Assembly (NCBI RefSeq): GCF_023093535.1
Contig: NZ_CP095757.1
Span: 2,604,001-2,668,000, forward strand
Length of the DNA stretch: 64,000 nt
DNA from: Halovivax limisalsi
GTDB taxonomy: Archaea > Halobacteriota > Halobacteria > Halobacteriales > Natrialbaceae
Direction of reading: 5' to 3'
Part shown: positions 52,680-62,361 of the stretch, in pieces
How positions within the stretch are numbered: position 1 is the stretch's first letter
Layout of the letters: every line of letters begins with the position of its first letter
Made by a program: the position numbers and the translations under genes
Notes under the pieces: generated by a model
Told to the model about the DNA's origin: nothing
The model's database searches: none
What the model saw: the letters and a program-made list of their open reading frames with translations, nothing else

Positions 52680-53411
52680 ATGGGAATTTCCGACAGCCTG
52701 GCGTTCGGGCACGTCGATCGAGAGCGAGTGTACCAGTACGTCGAACGGCACGGGACCGCCACGCTCGAGGAACTCGAATCGTCCCTGTCGGTCGACCCCG
52801 GCGGACTCAGACATCACGTCGCGATACTCAAGCGCGACGGCTACCTGGAGGAGGACGACGGCACCTATCAGGTCGCCCTCGACGCGGGCGCCGAAGAGGA
52901 GTACGAGGCCGAATCCTTCGCCTTCCACATCCGACCGGCTCGCCAGGAGGACCTGGCCGGAATCGTCGGGGCGATCCGGCAGGTGGCCGAGGAGCGCACC
53001 TACATCGTCGCCGAGAGCGTCGCCGACGAGGTGGACCACCAGGAGGCCCTGTTGCGCCACAACGAACTCGAATCGCGCATGTTCTTCGTGGCGACGATCG
53101 AGGACGAGGTCGTCGGCTGGGTCCACCTCAACGCGCCGGAGCTCGAGAAGTTGAGCCACACCGCCGAACTCACCGTCGGCGTCATCGAGGAGTATCGCGG
53201 CCACGAGATCGGCTCTCACCTGCTCGCCCGCGGGCTCGAGTGGGCGGGGACGAACGGCTACGAGCGGGTCTACAACAGCGTGCCATCGACGAACGAAACG
53301 GCCGTCGCGTTCCTCGAATCCCACGGCTGGGAGACCGAAGCCGTCCGCGAGGACCACTACAAGATCGACGGCGAGTACGTCGACGAAGTGATGATGGCCG
53401 TCTCGCTCTGA
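52680..53411 (+). CDS. Winged-helix/GNAT fusion protein
   Basis: A 243-residue protein. Residues 1-70 are a winged helix (RVYQYVERHGTATLEELESS, then DPGGLRHHVAILKRDGYLEE). Residues 80-243 are a GNAT acetyltransferase with the CoA loop VIEEYRGHEIGSHLLARG and NETAVAFLESHGWETE. The fusion suggests a regulator that also acetylates, or an enzyme controlled by DNA binding. GTTAAGTATTG about 25 nt upstream is the TATA element. Confidence 0.82.
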   Translation: MGISDSLAFGHVDRERVYQYVERHGTATLEELESSLSVDPGGLRHHVAILKRDGYLEEDDGTYQVALDAGAEEEYEAESFAFHIRPARQEDLAGIVGAIRQVAEERTYIVAESVADEVDHQEALLRHNELESRMFFVATIEDEVVGWVHLNAPELEKLSHTAELTVGVIEEYRGHEIGSHLLARGLEWAGTNGYERVYNSVPSTNETAVAFLESHGWETEAVREDHYKIDGEYVDEVMMAVSL

Positions 53412-53418
53412 TCCCGGC

Positions 53419-53838
53419 TCACTCCTCCGGATTCGGGCCGGCCGTCGCCTCGGTCTCCTGCAGGACGAACAGGTCCTCGTACTCGGCCGGGAGCTGGTCT
53501 TTGAGTTTCTCCATCGAGCTCTCCGGGATGACCTCGTCGACCACCTCCATCACGACGCGGGCGCGGTATATCACGTCCTCTCTGTCCTCGCTACCGACTT
53601 GCTCCCGATCGGCCACGCGATCGACGAATTCGTCCCAGCCGAAGGATTCGACCTCGTCGACCTTCTCCAGGTGGCGACCGATCTCCTCGGGAAGTTGCGC
53701 ACCGACGTTCTCGGCCTGCCCGGGCTGGATCCGCTCGCTGAGCGTCGTCAGCGTCGCCCGCGTCGTGCTGAGGGCGGCTTCCCGAGAGTCGAGCTGTGCT
53801 CGGTGCTGGACGTCGCCGATAAATTCGTCGTACTGCAT
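53419..53838 (-). CDS. DUF2267 domain protein
   Basis: A 139-residue protein starting MQYDEFIGDVQHRAQLDSRE, a helical repeat with TLSERIQPGQAENVGAQLPE and the second unit MEVVDEVIPESSMEKLKDQL. This tandem helical pattern is DUF2267, a widespread family without assigned function. The C-terminal tail is acidic. It is convergent with the HTH-GNAT gene, 7 bp apart, and divergent from ychF. Confidence 0.8.
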   Translation of the reverse strand: MQYDEFIGDVQHRAQLDSREAALSTTRATLTTLSERIQPGQAENVGAQLPEEIGRHLEKVDEVESFGWDEFVDRVADREQVGSEDREDVIYRARVVMEVVDEVIPESSMEKLKDQLPAEYEDLFVLQETEATAGPNPEE

Positions 53839-53989
53839 AGTCGGACGTTCAGCGGTGGCTTCCGTCAGTCTGCTACCGTCAAGCGAAAGCACGGATCGGT
53901 TTCGGACGAGGATATCGTCCGCCGCGGATCCGCCCGGCCGAATCCGGGATATCGAAAGACAGTTCTCCGTGATCCGGTAAGGGACTGGC

Positions 53990-55168
53990 ATGCTTTCGAT
54001 CGCGCTTGCCGGGAAGCCGAACGCCGGCAAGTCGACGTTCTACACCGCGGCGACGATGGCCGAGGTGGACGTCGCCAACTACCCGTTCACGACGATCGAC
54101 GCGAACCGCGGGGTGAGCTACGTCCGGACCGAGTGTCCCTGCCTCGAGCGCGAGGAGCGCTGCAACGCGGACAACTGCGAGGACGGCAAGCGCTACGTCC
54201 CCGTCGAGCTGATCGACGTGGCCGGGCTCGTCCCCGGCGCCCACGAGGGGAAGGGCCTGGGCAACCAGTTCCTCGACGCGCTCACGAACGCCGACGTGAT
54301 CGTCAACGTCGTCGACGCCTCCGGCGGGACGAACGCGAAGGGTGAACCCGTCGACGTCGGCTCGCACGACCCGCTCGAGGACATCGACTTCGTCGAGGAG
54401 GAGATGGACCTCTGGCTCGCCGGGATCGTCGATCGGAACTGGGAAGGCGTCGAGCGGGCCTCCCGCTCGCCCGACTTCGACCTCGACGACGAACTCGCGG
54501 AGATGCTGTCGGGATTCGGCGCCGGGCCGACCGAGATCGCGACGATCCTGCGCGACCTGGAGTACCCCGACGACCCGATCCAGTGGGACGACGAGCACCG
54601 AGAGAACCTGGCGCGCGAGGTCCGCGCGACGACCAAACCGATCGTCGTCGCCGCGAACAAGATCGACGTCGCTCCGCAGGAAAACGTCGAGCGCCTGCTC
54701 GACCTCGATAAGCCGGTCGTCCCGACGACCGCAGAAGGCGAACTCGCGCTCAGACGGGCCGCCGAGAACGACCTCGTCGACTACGATCCGGGCGACGAGA
54801 CGATCGACATCGGCGACGGCGTCAACGACGCCCAGCGGGAGGCGCTCGAGGACCTCGCCGACACGATGGCCGAGTGGGGCGGGACGGGCGTCCAGGCGGC
54901 GTTCGACTACGCGGTCTACGAGTTGCTCGACCACCTCACCGCCTACCCGGTGGAGGACGCGGCGAAGTGGTCGGACGGAAGCGGCAACGTCCTCCCCGAC
55001 GCGTTCTTGCTCCCCGACGGCTCGACCCCGGTCGACCTGGCCTACGCCGTCCACTCCGACATCGGCGACGGATACCTCCACGCCGTCGACGCGCGCTCCT
55101 CGCGCGAAATTTCCGACGAGTACGAACTCGAGGAGGGCGACGTGATCAAGATCGTGTCGACGGCCTGA
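53990..55168 (+). CDS. ychF: Redox-regulated ATPase/GTPase YchF (Obg family)
   Basis: A 392-residue Obg-related P-loop protein. G1 is ALAGKPNAGKSTFY, G3 is ELIDVAGLVPGAHEGKGLG, and the G4 position reads VAANKIDVA. A cysteine-rich insert ECPCLEREERCNADNC near residue 50 is found in archaeal/eukaryotic members. The C-terminal 80 residues are a TGS domain (LPDGSTPVDLAYAVH). It binds ribosomes and ATP in characterised homologues. Confidence 0.93.
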   Translation: MLSIALAGKPNAGKSTFYTAATMAEVDVANYPFTTIDANRGVSYVRTECPCLEREERCNADNCEDGKRYVPVELIDVAGLVPGAHEGKGLGNQFLDALTNADVIVNVVDASGGTNAKGEPVDVGSHDPLEDIDFVEEEMDLWLAGIVDRNWEGVERASRSPDFDLDDELAEMLSGFGAGPTEIATILRDLEYPDDPIQWDDEHRENLAREVRATTKPIVVAANKIDVAPQENVERLLDLDKPVVPTTAEGELALRRAAENDLVDYDPGDETIDIGDGVNDAQREALEDLADTMAEWGGTGVQAAFDYAVYELLDHLTAYPVEDAAKWSDGSGNVLPDAFLLPDGSTPVDLAYAVHSDIGDGYLHAVDARSSREISDEYELEEGDVIKIVSTA

Positions 55169-55264
55169 ACCGGTCGGGACCGGAGCCCCAGACGAATTGC
55201 GGGGAGCGGGCGTTCGCTGCGACCGGCACACACCTTGATGTAAATTCGCCCCAGACGGGAGGAC

Positions 55265-56953
55265 ATGACCGAGACCACGGGCGCCGACCTCTTCGTCGAC
55301 GCCCTCGAGGGGTACGGCGTCGAGTACGTCTTCGGGAACCCGGGAACGACGGAGTTGCCGGTCGTCGACGCGATCAGCGAGGGCGACCTCGACTATATCC
55401 TCGGGCTCCACGAGGACGTCGCGGTCGGCATGGCCGGCGGCTACGCCCAGGCGCGGCGGTATCACGCGCACCACGACCCGAACGTCACGCCGGTCGGCGT
55501 GGCGAACCTCCACATCGCGCCCGGCCTCGCTCACGGCCTCGGGAACCTCTACGCGGCGAAGATGGTCGGCGCACCGCTCGTCGTCACGGCGGGCAACCAC
55601 GGCACGGATTTCCGCCACGAGGAGCCCATCCTCTCGGGCGACCTCGCTGCGATGGCCGACCAGTTCTGCAAGTGGTCCGACGAGGTGCTGGACGTCGCCG
55701 CCCTCCCGACGATGCTCCGGCGCGCGTTCCGCGTCGCGCTCGAACCGCCGACGGGACCGGTCTTCCTCGGCCTTCCGCTCGACGTGATGCTCGCCGAAAC
55801 CGAGGCCGAACCGGAGCGGCTCGGGCCCATCCCGACCGCGGGCCCCGGCGACCCCGACGCGATCGAGGCCGCGGCGGACGCGCTGGTCGAGGCGGACAAC
55901 CCGGTCATCGTCGTCGGCGACCACGTCGCCCGGGCGGGCGCGGATGCCGTCCAGGCCGCGGTCGACCTCGCGGAGGCGACGGGCGCACGCGTCCACGGCG
56001 AGATCCTCTCCTGCGAGGTGAACTTCCCGACCGCGCACCCGCAGTGGATCTCGCACGTGCCGCCTGACGAGGAGCTCGCCTCGACCCTGCTGTCGGCCGG
56101 GACGGTCCTGTTCGCGGGCTGTTCGACCAACACCACCCTGACCCGCCACGAGGAACCGCTCGTCCCCGACCGCGCGACCTGCCTGCACGTCAGCGACGCC
56201 GTCTGGGAGGTCGGCAAGAACCAGCCCGCCGACGTCGCCGTCGTCGGCGATCCGGGTCAGGCGCTTTCCGCCATCGCCGATCGGGTCGCGGATGGGCTCT
56301 CCGACGACGTCCGCGAGGAGCGCCTGGAGTACGTGGACGCCGTTTCAGAGATGGTCGAGGCCCAGATGGCGACGATGACAAGCGACGAACGGCCCGACGA
56401 TCCCCGGGCGTCGAAGGCCCAGCTAGTCGACGCGATGGAGCGGGTCGCCGGCGACGCGTTCGTCGTCGACGAAGGCGTCACCTCGAAGTACGCGATGCTC
56501 ACGCGGTGGTCGTTCGAACCGGAAGGGTACATCTCCAACAAGGGCGGCGGCCTGGGATACGGGCTCCCGGCCGCGGTCGGGGCCGCCCTCGCGGAACGAG
56601 ACCGCGACGAGCCCCGGGACGTCGTCGGCTTCGTCGGCGACGGCTCGTACCTCTACTACCCGCACGCGATCTACAGCGCGGCCCGCTACGACCTCGACCT
56701 CACCGTCGTCGTCTCGGACAACCGAAACTACCGCATCCTGAAGGACAACACGCTCGATCTCATGGGCGGCGACGAGGACGACTACGCCTTCCCCGGCATG
56801 GACTTCGACCCACCGGTCGACCTCGCCGCCAACGCCGAGAGCCACGGCGCGCGCGGTAACCTGGTCGAGACGCCCGACGAGATCGAATCCGCGCTGGAGG
56901 AGGCCCTCGACCGCGAGGGCCCCGACGTGCTCGACGTGCTCGTCCACGATTGA
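55265..56953 (+). CDS. Thiamine-diphosphate enzyme, benzoylformate decarboxylase/acetolactate synthase-like
   Basis: A 562-residue protein with three TPP-enzyme domains. Glu50 in LHEDVAVGMAGGYAQ activates the cofactor, and the pyrophosphate-Mg site is VGDGSYLYYPHAIYSAARY near 458, ending DNRNYRIL. NPGTTELPVVDAI and FRHEEPIL line the active site. The order fits decarboxylases and carboligases such as benzoylformate decarboxylase or acetolactate synthase; the substrate is not certain. GGGAGGAC precedes the ATG as a ribosome binding site. Convergent with the FAD oxidase gene. Confidence 0.85.
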   Translation: MTETTGADLFVDALEGYGVEYVFGNPGTTELPVVDAISEGDLDYILGLHEDVAVGMAGGYAQARRYHAHHDPNVTPVGVANLHIAPGLAHGLGNLYAAKMVGAPLVVTAGNHGTDFRHEEPILSGDLAAMADQFCKWSDEVLDVAALPTMLRRAFRVALEPPTGPVFLGLPLDVMLAETEAEPERLGPIPTAGPGDPDAIEAAADALVEADNPVIVVGDHVARAGADAVQAAVDLAEATGARVHGEILSCEVNFPTAHPQWISHVPPDEELASTLLSAGTVLFAGCSTNTTLTRHEEPLVPDRATCLHVSDAVWEVGKNQPADVAVVGDPGQALSAIADRVADGLSDDVREERLEYVDAVSEMVEAQMATMTSDERPDDPRASKAQLVDAMERVAGDAFVVDEGVTSKYAMLTRWSFEPEGYISNKGGGLGYGLPAAVGAALAERDRDEPRDVVGFVGDGSYLYYPHAIYSAARYDLDLTVVVSDNRNYRILKDNTLDLMGGDEDDYAFPGMDFDPPVDLAANAESHGARGNLVETPDEIESALEEALDREGPDVLDVLVHD

Positions 56954-56975
56954 GTGGTTCGGGTACCACTCGTGC

Positions 56976-58406
56976 TCACTCGCCGCTCGTCGGATCGCGA
57001 ACCCGTCCGCCATCGACGGTCTCGGGAAAGATCTTTCCCGGATTCAGCGTGCCGGTCGGATCCAGGGCGCGCTTGATCGATCGCATAGCCTCGACCGCGC
57101 CCGACCCGTGCTCGAGATCGAGGTACTCGCGTTTTCCCCGGCCGATCCCGTGTTCGCCCGTGGCCGTCCCGCCCAGATCGATCGCCCGCTCGACGATCGC
57201 GGCGTACAGTTCCTCGCCGCGTTCGACCATCTCGGGATCGGAGCGGTCGACGAGAACGCTGTAGTGGAGGTTGCCGTCGCCGGCGTGGCCGAAGCAGGGC
57301 ACGAGCAGGTCCGCCTCGTCGGCGAGGCGCTTGGCCTCGTGGACGATCTCGGGGTAGGCGCTAATCGGGACCGTCACGTCGCCCGGGTGAAGCGGATCGA
57401 GGGCAGCGTCGTAACTCGCGACGGCGTAGGCGAGGTCGCGCCGCGCCGCCCAGAGGTCGGCCATCTCGGTCTCCCCGGCACTCGTCTCGAAGCGGTCGAG
57501 GGCGTACTCCGCGAAGATCGTCCGGCAGAGCGCCACCTCCTCGTCGACGCCGTGGTTGGCGTGGAATTCGAGAAACACCATCGGCGCGTCGGGGAGGTCG
57601 CTTCCCAGGTACTCGTTGGCCATCATCCCGCTCAAGCCGTCGACGAGTTCGATGCGGGCGACGTCGACGCCCGACTGGACGACGTCCGAGACGGCTTCGG
57701 TGGCGGCGTCGAGCGTCTCGAAGATGGCGCGGGCGCCGCGCTTCTGGGCGGGACGTCCTGCCAATTCGAGCGTCGCCTCCGTGACGACGGCCAGGGTCCC
57801 TTCGCTGCCGACCAGTACGTCGGTCAGGTTGTACCCGCTCGAGGTCTTGACGGCCTTCGATCCGGTCCGGATCACCGTCCCGTCGGCCAGGACCGCCTCG
57901 AGACCGAGCACCCAGTCGGCGATCTCGCCGTACTTGACCGTCTGCATGCCGCTCGCGTCCGTCGCGATCATCCCGCCGATCGTCGAGATATCGCCCGAGG
58001 ACGGCAACGGCGGGAAGAAGAGTCCGTCGCGAGCGACCCGGTCGTCGACCGCCGAGCCGATGATCCCCGGCTCGACGTCGATCTGGAAGTCGTCCGGGCG
58101 ATACGCCACCACGGCGTCCATCCGCGTCAGATCGAGGCTGATGCCGCGGTGGGCCGGCACGGCGTTTCCCTCGAGACCGGTTCCGGCGGCGTAGGGGGTG
58201 ACCGGGACGTCGCGTTCGGTCGCGGCGGCCAGCACGGCCGAGACGTCGGCCGTCGATTCGGGGTAGACGACAGCGTCAGGGAGCACGCCTTCGTCCAGCT
58301 GCGACGCGCCCCAGTCCGCCGCGTGGGACTCGCGGCGACCGTCGGCGACCGACACCTGGTCGTCCGCGAGATCGAGGGCCGAGAGGAACGACGTGTCGTG
58401 ACTCAT
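56976..58406 (-). CDS. FAD-linked D-lactate/glycolate dehydrogenase-type oxidoreductase
   Basis: A 476-residue FAD-binding type 4 oxidoreductase. The FAD domain has YAAGTGLEGNAVPAHRGIS and PLPSSGDISTIGGMIATDAS; SEGTLAVVTEATLEL closes it. The cap has FGHAGDGNLHYSVL with active-site histidines, and the C-terminal ATGEHGIGRGKREYL contacts flavin. These features match D-lactate dehydrogenase and the GlcD subunit of glycolate oxidase. A TTTATAGG TATA box is positioned for a leaderless ATG. No iron-sulfur partner is adjacent. Confidence 0.9.
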   Translation of the reverse strand: MSHDTSFLSALDLADDQVSVADGRRESHAADWGASQLDEGVLPDAVVYPESTADVSAVLAAATERDVPVTPYAAGTGLEGNAVPAHRGISLDLTRMDAVVAYRPDDFQIDVEPGIIGSAVDDRVARDGLFFPPLPSSGDISTIGGMIATDASGMQTVKYGEIADWVLGLEAVLADGTVIRTGSKAVKTSSGYNLTDVLVGSEGTLAVVTEATLELAGRPAQKRGARAIFETLDAATEAVSDVVQSGVDVARIELVDGLSGMMANEYLGSDLPDAPMVFLEFHANHGVDEEVALCRTIFAEYALDRFETSAGETEMADLWAARRDLAYAVASYDAALDPLHPGDVTVPISAYPEIVHEAKRLADEADLLVPCFGHAGDGNLHYSVLVDRSDPEMVERGEELYAAIVERAIDLGGTATGEHGIGRGKREYLDLEHGSGAVEAMRSIKRALDPTGTLNPGKIFPETVDGGRVRDPTSGE

Positions 58407-58506
58407 ACGTGACCGTCACGCATACTGCCTATAAACGTTTTTGCGGAGCGGGAAGTCAGCGCGGTGCCGCCGCTACGGACCCGGTCGCGAGCAGAAGAAC
58501 GAAACG

Positions 58507-58791
58507 TCAGTCGATGTGGCCTTCGCGGCGCAGCTGCGTGGCGTCCTGGTTGGTGTAGCGCCACTCGATGGTCGCCTTCTCGTCCTGCCAGTCCCACGGC
58601 TCCGCGACGACGACGTCGTCCTCTTCGATCCAGGTCCGGTACTTCATTCGACCGGGGATCCGACCGAGTCGCTCGACACCGTCAGCACAGCGCAGCTGCA
58701 CGTGGTTGCCTCCGAGGTGGTCGGTGACCACCGCGAAAACTTCGTCGTTCGAGGGCATGCGGAGGTTCCGCCGCCCGGATTCTTCACTCAC
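58507..58791 (-). CDS. eif1A: Translation initiation factor aIF1A
   Basis: A 94-residue S1/OB-fold factor. [40 protein letters not shown] and [20 protein letters not shown] are the archaeal aIF1A core. It binds the ribosomal A site during start selection. A strong TTTATACG lies about 25 nt before the ATG, so it has its own promoter. Confidence 0.96.
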   Translation of the reverse strand: MSEESGRRNLRMPSNDEVFAVVTDHLGGNHVQLRCADGVERLGRIPGRMKYRTWIEEDDVVVAEPWDWQDEKATIEWRYTNQDATQLRREGHID

Positions 58792-58875
58792 ACCCTCCCT
58801 ACTCGGTCAGGACGTATAAATGGGCGGGAGGCACGATACCACGGTTCGGACGGATACTGATCCAAGGGCACGCCG

Positions 58876-59736
58876 CTACAGAACGCGCCCGAGCGGTTCG
58901 AACCAGACCGCCGCCACGAGGACCGCGAGGAAGACGTAACAGCCCCGGATCAACAGCATCGTGGCGATCTCGGGACCGCCGCGCCGGGCGACGAGCGCGA
59001 CGGCGGCGAGGACGGCGACGGCGACGACGCTTCCCGGCGGGAAGAGACCGATGGCGACGAATCCCAGACAGCCGACCAGGCCGGCCGCAATCAACCCGTA
59101 CGCCAGTTCGATCGCTCGCCGCGGACCGACGGCGACGGCGACGGACCGCTTTCCGATCGATCGGTCGTAGGCGACGTCGGTCGTGTCGTCGACCACCTTG
59201 ATCCCGGTGAGGACGACGACGAAGACGGCCGCGAACGCGAGCGCGAGCGATCCGACGACGCCGACCTGAACGTAATAGCCGCCGAGGATCGCCAGGCCGA
59301 TCCCGACCGGATACCCCATCGTCGCGCCGATCGGGTGCATGTCGAGCTGCGGCGCGTGGAGGTACGCGATCAGCCAGGTCGGCAGCGTCAATCCGGCGGC
59401 GACGAGATCGACGCGCGTAGCCAGCCCGAGCAGCGCGGCGCCGAAGAGCGCCGTCGCGCCGCCGAGTCCCAGGAGACAGCCGGTGACGGTGAGCGGGTGA
59501 TCGTCGTCCTCGTCGCGAAGGTGAAAGTCGACGTAGCCGTCCTTGACGTGGGCCGTGTACACCGCGGCGAAGATCGCGACTGCGTGTAACGCGGCCGCCA
59601 ACGGGTCGGTCCCGGCGGCGAGAACGCCGCCGAACAGCGACGCGGCGACGGGCGGCAGCATGAACACCGGGTGGACCTGCGAGGCGAACGCCCGGAGACC
59701 CGATCGGACGCCGGTTCCGTGGCGAGCGACGGCCAT
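58876..59736 (-). CDS. UbiA family prenyltransferase
   Basis: A 286-residue membrane protein with about eight helices. The first Asp-rich site is DGYVDFHLRDEDDD near residue 66-79, the second VDDTTDVAYDRSIGKRS near 188-204, the two Mg-diphosphate sites of UbiA enzymes. In archaea the family includes geranylgeranylglyceryl phosphate geranylgeranyltransferase and menaquinone enzymes; the target cannot be decided. TATATTTT about 27 nt upstream is the promoter. Confidence 0.85.
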   Translation of the reverse strand: MAVARHGTGVRSGLRAFASQVHPVFMLPPVAASLFGGVLAAGTDPLAAALHAVAIFAAVYTAHVKDGYVDFHLRDEDDDHPLTVTGCLLGLGGATALFGAALLGLATRVDLVAAGLTLPTWLIAYLHAPQLDMHPIGATMGYPVGIGLAILGGYYVQVGVVGSLALAFAAVFVVVLTGIKVVDDTTDVAYDRSIGKRSVAVAVGPRRAIELAYGLIAAGLVGCLGFVAIGLFPPGSVVAVAVLAAVALVARRGGPEIATMLLIRGCYVFLAVLVAAVWFEPLGRVL

Positions 59737-59834
59737 ACCCGTCCCACCACGAACGGCCTGAAAATATACGGGGTGTGTCGGACGTCGGTGGTGGCGCTCC
59801 CGTCGGCGTCGAAGACGGCGTCCCCGTCCGATCG

Positions 59835-60944
59835 CTACCGGACCGCTCGCGTCGCGTCGTCGATGATTTCGAGCGCCTCCTTCAGCTCCTCCGTCCCCGT
59901 CGCGTAGGAGAGGCGGGCGTAGCCCTCGCCGTGCTCGCCGAACGCCCCGCCCGGGACAACGACGACGCCGCGATCGAGTACTTCCTCGCACCAGCCCTCG
60001 GGGACCTCGGGCATCGCGTAGAACGCGCCCGCCGGCGTCGGGACCGTCAACCCGGCGTCCTCCAGCCCGTCGACCACGAGGTCGCGACGATCCTCGAACG
60101 TGGCGACCATCTCCTCGACCGGGTCCTGCGGCCCGGAGAGGGCCGCCTCGGCCGCGTACTGGGCGGGTGCGGAGGCGCAAGCCTGGACGTACTGGTGGAC
60201 GCGCAGCATCCGTTCGATGCGTCGGTGCGACCCCGTCACCCAGCCCAGCCGCCAGCCGGTCATCGAGTAGGTCTTCGAACAGGCGCCGATCGTGACGACG
60301 TTATCCGTCTCCGCGTACGCCATCGGCGAGTGGTGCTCGCCGTCGAAGACGATGTGCTCGTAGACCTCGTCGGAGATGCAGAGCACGTCGTGCTCGTCGG
60401 CGATGCGGGCGAACTCGCGCACGTCGTCCTCGGAGGCGACCGCACCCGTCGGATTCCCGGGACTGTTGACGATGAACGCCGCGGTGTCGTCGGTGATGGC
60501 ATCCTCGACGGCAGCCGGGTCGATCGTGAGGTCCTCGCGCAACGCGACCGGCTTCGGGACCCCGCCGGCGAGGTTCGTCAGCGCGTCGTAGGCGACGAAG
60601 CCGGGATCGGGAAAGACGACCTCCTGACCGGCATCGACGTGGGCCTCGAGCGCGAGGTGCAGCGCCTCGCTTCCCCCGGCCGTCGCGATAACGTCGCTCG
60701 GGTCGATCGAGCGGTCGTAGGCGCCGACGATCGCTTCGCGCAGCGCTTCCGTCCCCTTGTTCGACGTGTACGGATCCGTCTCGTGTGACTCGATCGCCTC
60801 GATCGCCGCCCGCGAGGCGTGCTCGGGCGTCGGGAAGTCCGGTTGCCCGAGGCCGAGGTTGATCGCGTCCTCGCCTGCCGCTTCGAACACCTCGCGAATG
60901 CCGCTGATCGAGACGTTTTCGACTCGCGTCGAGAACCCCGTCAT
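59835..60944 (-). CDS. Class I pyridoxal-phosphate aminotransferase (aspartate aminotransferase-like)
   Basis: A 369-residue enzyme. INLGLGQPDFPTPEHA opens it, then NSPGNPTGAV, ISDEVYEHIVFDG, the PLP lysine in SKTYSMTGWRLGW near residue 232, and ARLSYATGTEEL with the carboxylate-binding arginine. It belongs to the aspartate/aromatic aminotransferase I-gamma type of archaea. The ATG at 60944 is chosen over 32 extra upstream codons because MTGFSTRVENVSISGIREVF matches the family start. Confidence 0.9.
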   Translation of the reverse strand: MTGFSTRVENVSISGIREVFEAAGEDAINLGLGQPDFPTPEHASRAAIEAIESHETDPYTSNKGTEALREAIVGAYDRSIDPSDVIATAGGSEALHLALEAHVDAGQEVVFPDPGFVAYDALTNLAGGVPKPVALREDLTIDPAAVEDAITDDTAAFIVNSPGNPTGAVASEDDVREFARIADEHDVLCISDEVYEHIVFDGEHHSPMAYAETDNVVTIGACSKTYSMTGWRLGWVTGSHRRIERMLRVHQYVQACASAPAQYAAEAALSGPQDPVEEMVATFEDRRDLVVDGLEDAGLTVPTPAGAFYAMPEVPEGWCEEVLDRGVVVVPGGAFGEHGEGYARLSYATGTEELKEALEIIDDATRAVR

Positions 60945-61097
60945 ACTCGACAGGGTGGACCGGAACCCGATAACTCTTGCTGGTGCGGGCGACGAACGAA
61001 ACGGCCATTTGTTGAACGGATGTGAGATCGCAGCGCCCACGAGACGGGTGCGGATCGACTCGTGACCGTTTCGCCCAACAGCTGGTTGCGCGTGCCC

Positions 61098-61328
61098 TCA
61101 CTCGGCGGCGTCGACGATTCGCGTCGCACCCGATCGCGGATCGACGTGCACCCGCACTCGGCCGGCGGCCGTCGTCGCCGGGACGATCCACGTCGATCGG
61201 GTCCGGTGGGGGAGCGAAACCTCGATCGCATCGTACCCGGCCGATTCGAGCGCATCGGCGGCGCGTCTCGTCGCCGCATCGACGGACGGTACGGTCTGCG
61301 TCGGTGCTCGACGCTGTGCGGTTGTCAT
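61098..61328 (-). CDS. Small haloarchaeal protein
   Basis: A 76-residue protein, MTTAQRRAPTQTVPSVDAAT, an amphipathic helix (RRAADALESAGYDAIEVSLP) and a strand pair (STWIVPATTAAGRVRVHVDP, TRIVDAAE). The fold pattern resembles a small ferredoxin-like or ACT-like unit, but no family is recognised. A run of TATAGATAG about 20 nt upstream gives a clear TATA box, supporting a real gene. Confidence 0.65.
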   Translation of the reverse strand: MTTAQRRAPTQTVPSVDAATRRAADALESAGYDAIEVSLPHRTRSTWIVPATTAAGRVRVHVDPRSGATRIVDAAE

Positions 61329-61497
61329 CGGCCTTCTATCTATATCTATGCTACCACCACACATGAACCAGGTCGGCGGTTCCCACTCGCCGGGAGCGTG
61401 CCGGTGGACCCCACACTCGATCCGCGTGGAACTCGCATCCAACCGTAAGGACCGAGACGCTGACAGGAGGGGACGGTCGAAAAATCGTCGGCGGAGA

Positions 61498-62361
61498 TCA
61501 GTAGAACTCGCGGACGAGGTCCATCGCGTCCTCGGGCGCACCGTCGGGAATCTCGGACATGTCCGCGTCGATCCCGTGCTGCTCGTCGTACGGGACGGAC
61601 GTTTCGTCCTGATACATCACGCCCTGGTACTCCTTGTCGGCGTCGAGGATGACCTCCTTCGCGCTCTCGTAGTCGGTCGGGTCGTGGCCCTCCTCCTCGA
61701 GGTCGACGAGGGTGTCGCGGAAGTAGTCGTAGGTGTCGACGTCGTTGAACGTCACGCACGGGCTGAAGACGTTGACGAAGCCGAAGCCGTCGTGCTCGAT
61801 CGCGGCCTCGACGATCTCGGTGTGACGCATCGCGTCGGAGGCGAACGACTGGGCGACGAACGTCGCGCCGGAGGCCAGCGCGAGCGCGAGCGGGTTGACC
61901 GGCGGCTGCTGGGGGCCCTCGGGCGTCGTCGACGTCTCGAAGTCCGAGCGCGAGGTCGGCGAGGCCTGGCCCTTCGTCAGCCCGTAGATGCGGTTGTCCA
62001 TGACGACGTAGGACATGTCGACGTTCCGGCGGACGGCGTGGACGAAGTGGCCGGCGCCGATCGAGTAGCCGTCGCCGTCGCCGCCGGCGACCATGACCTC
62101 GATGTCTGGCCGGGCCATCTTGACGCCGGTGCCGACCGGCAGGGCGCGCCCGTGGACGCCGTGGAGCGCGTAGCTGTGCATGTAGGTGCCGATCTTACCC
62201 GAACAGCCGATGCCGGCGACGACGAACGTGTTGTCGGGGTCGTTGCCCGTGTTCGCCAGGGCCTTCATCATGCCGTTCATGGTCCCGAAGTCGCCGCAGC
62301 CGGGACACCAGGTCGGTTGCTTGTCGGACTTGAAGTCGGTGAATCTGACGTCTGAACTCAT
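61498..62361 (-). CDS. korB: 2-oxoacid:ferredoxin oxidoreductase beta subunit (KorB)
   Basis: A 287-residue TPP-binding subunit. WCPGCGDFGTMNGMM near the start, GIGCSGKIGTYMHSYALHGV and VAGGDGDGYSIGAGHFVHA (the TPP-Mg motif) are diagnostic, as is NRIYGLTKGQASPTS. With KorA it converts 2-oxoglutarate, or pyruvate, to acyl-CoA with ferredoxin reduction. Its ATG overlaps the korA stop by 4 bp, so it is the second gene of the operon. Confidence 0.94.
   Translation of the reverse strand: MSSDVRFTDFKSDKQPTWCPGCGDFGTMNGMMKALANTGNDPDNTFVVAGIGCSGKIGTYMHSYALHGVHGRALPVGTGVKMARPDIEVMVAGGDGDGYSIGAGHFVHAVRRNVDMSYVVMDNRIYGLTKGQASPTSRSDFETSTTPEGPQQPPVNPLALALASGATFVAQSFASDAMRHTEIVEAAIEHDGFGFVNVFSPCVTFNDVDTYDYFRDTLVDLEEEGHDPTDYESAKEVILDADKEYQGVMYQDETSVPYDEQHGIDADMSEIPDGAPEDAMDLVREFY

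Noticed and set aside
53879-56188. A 769-codon minus-strand open frame
   Set aside because: It is antisense to ychF and the TPP enzyme and has low-complexity Arg/Val/Asp composition.
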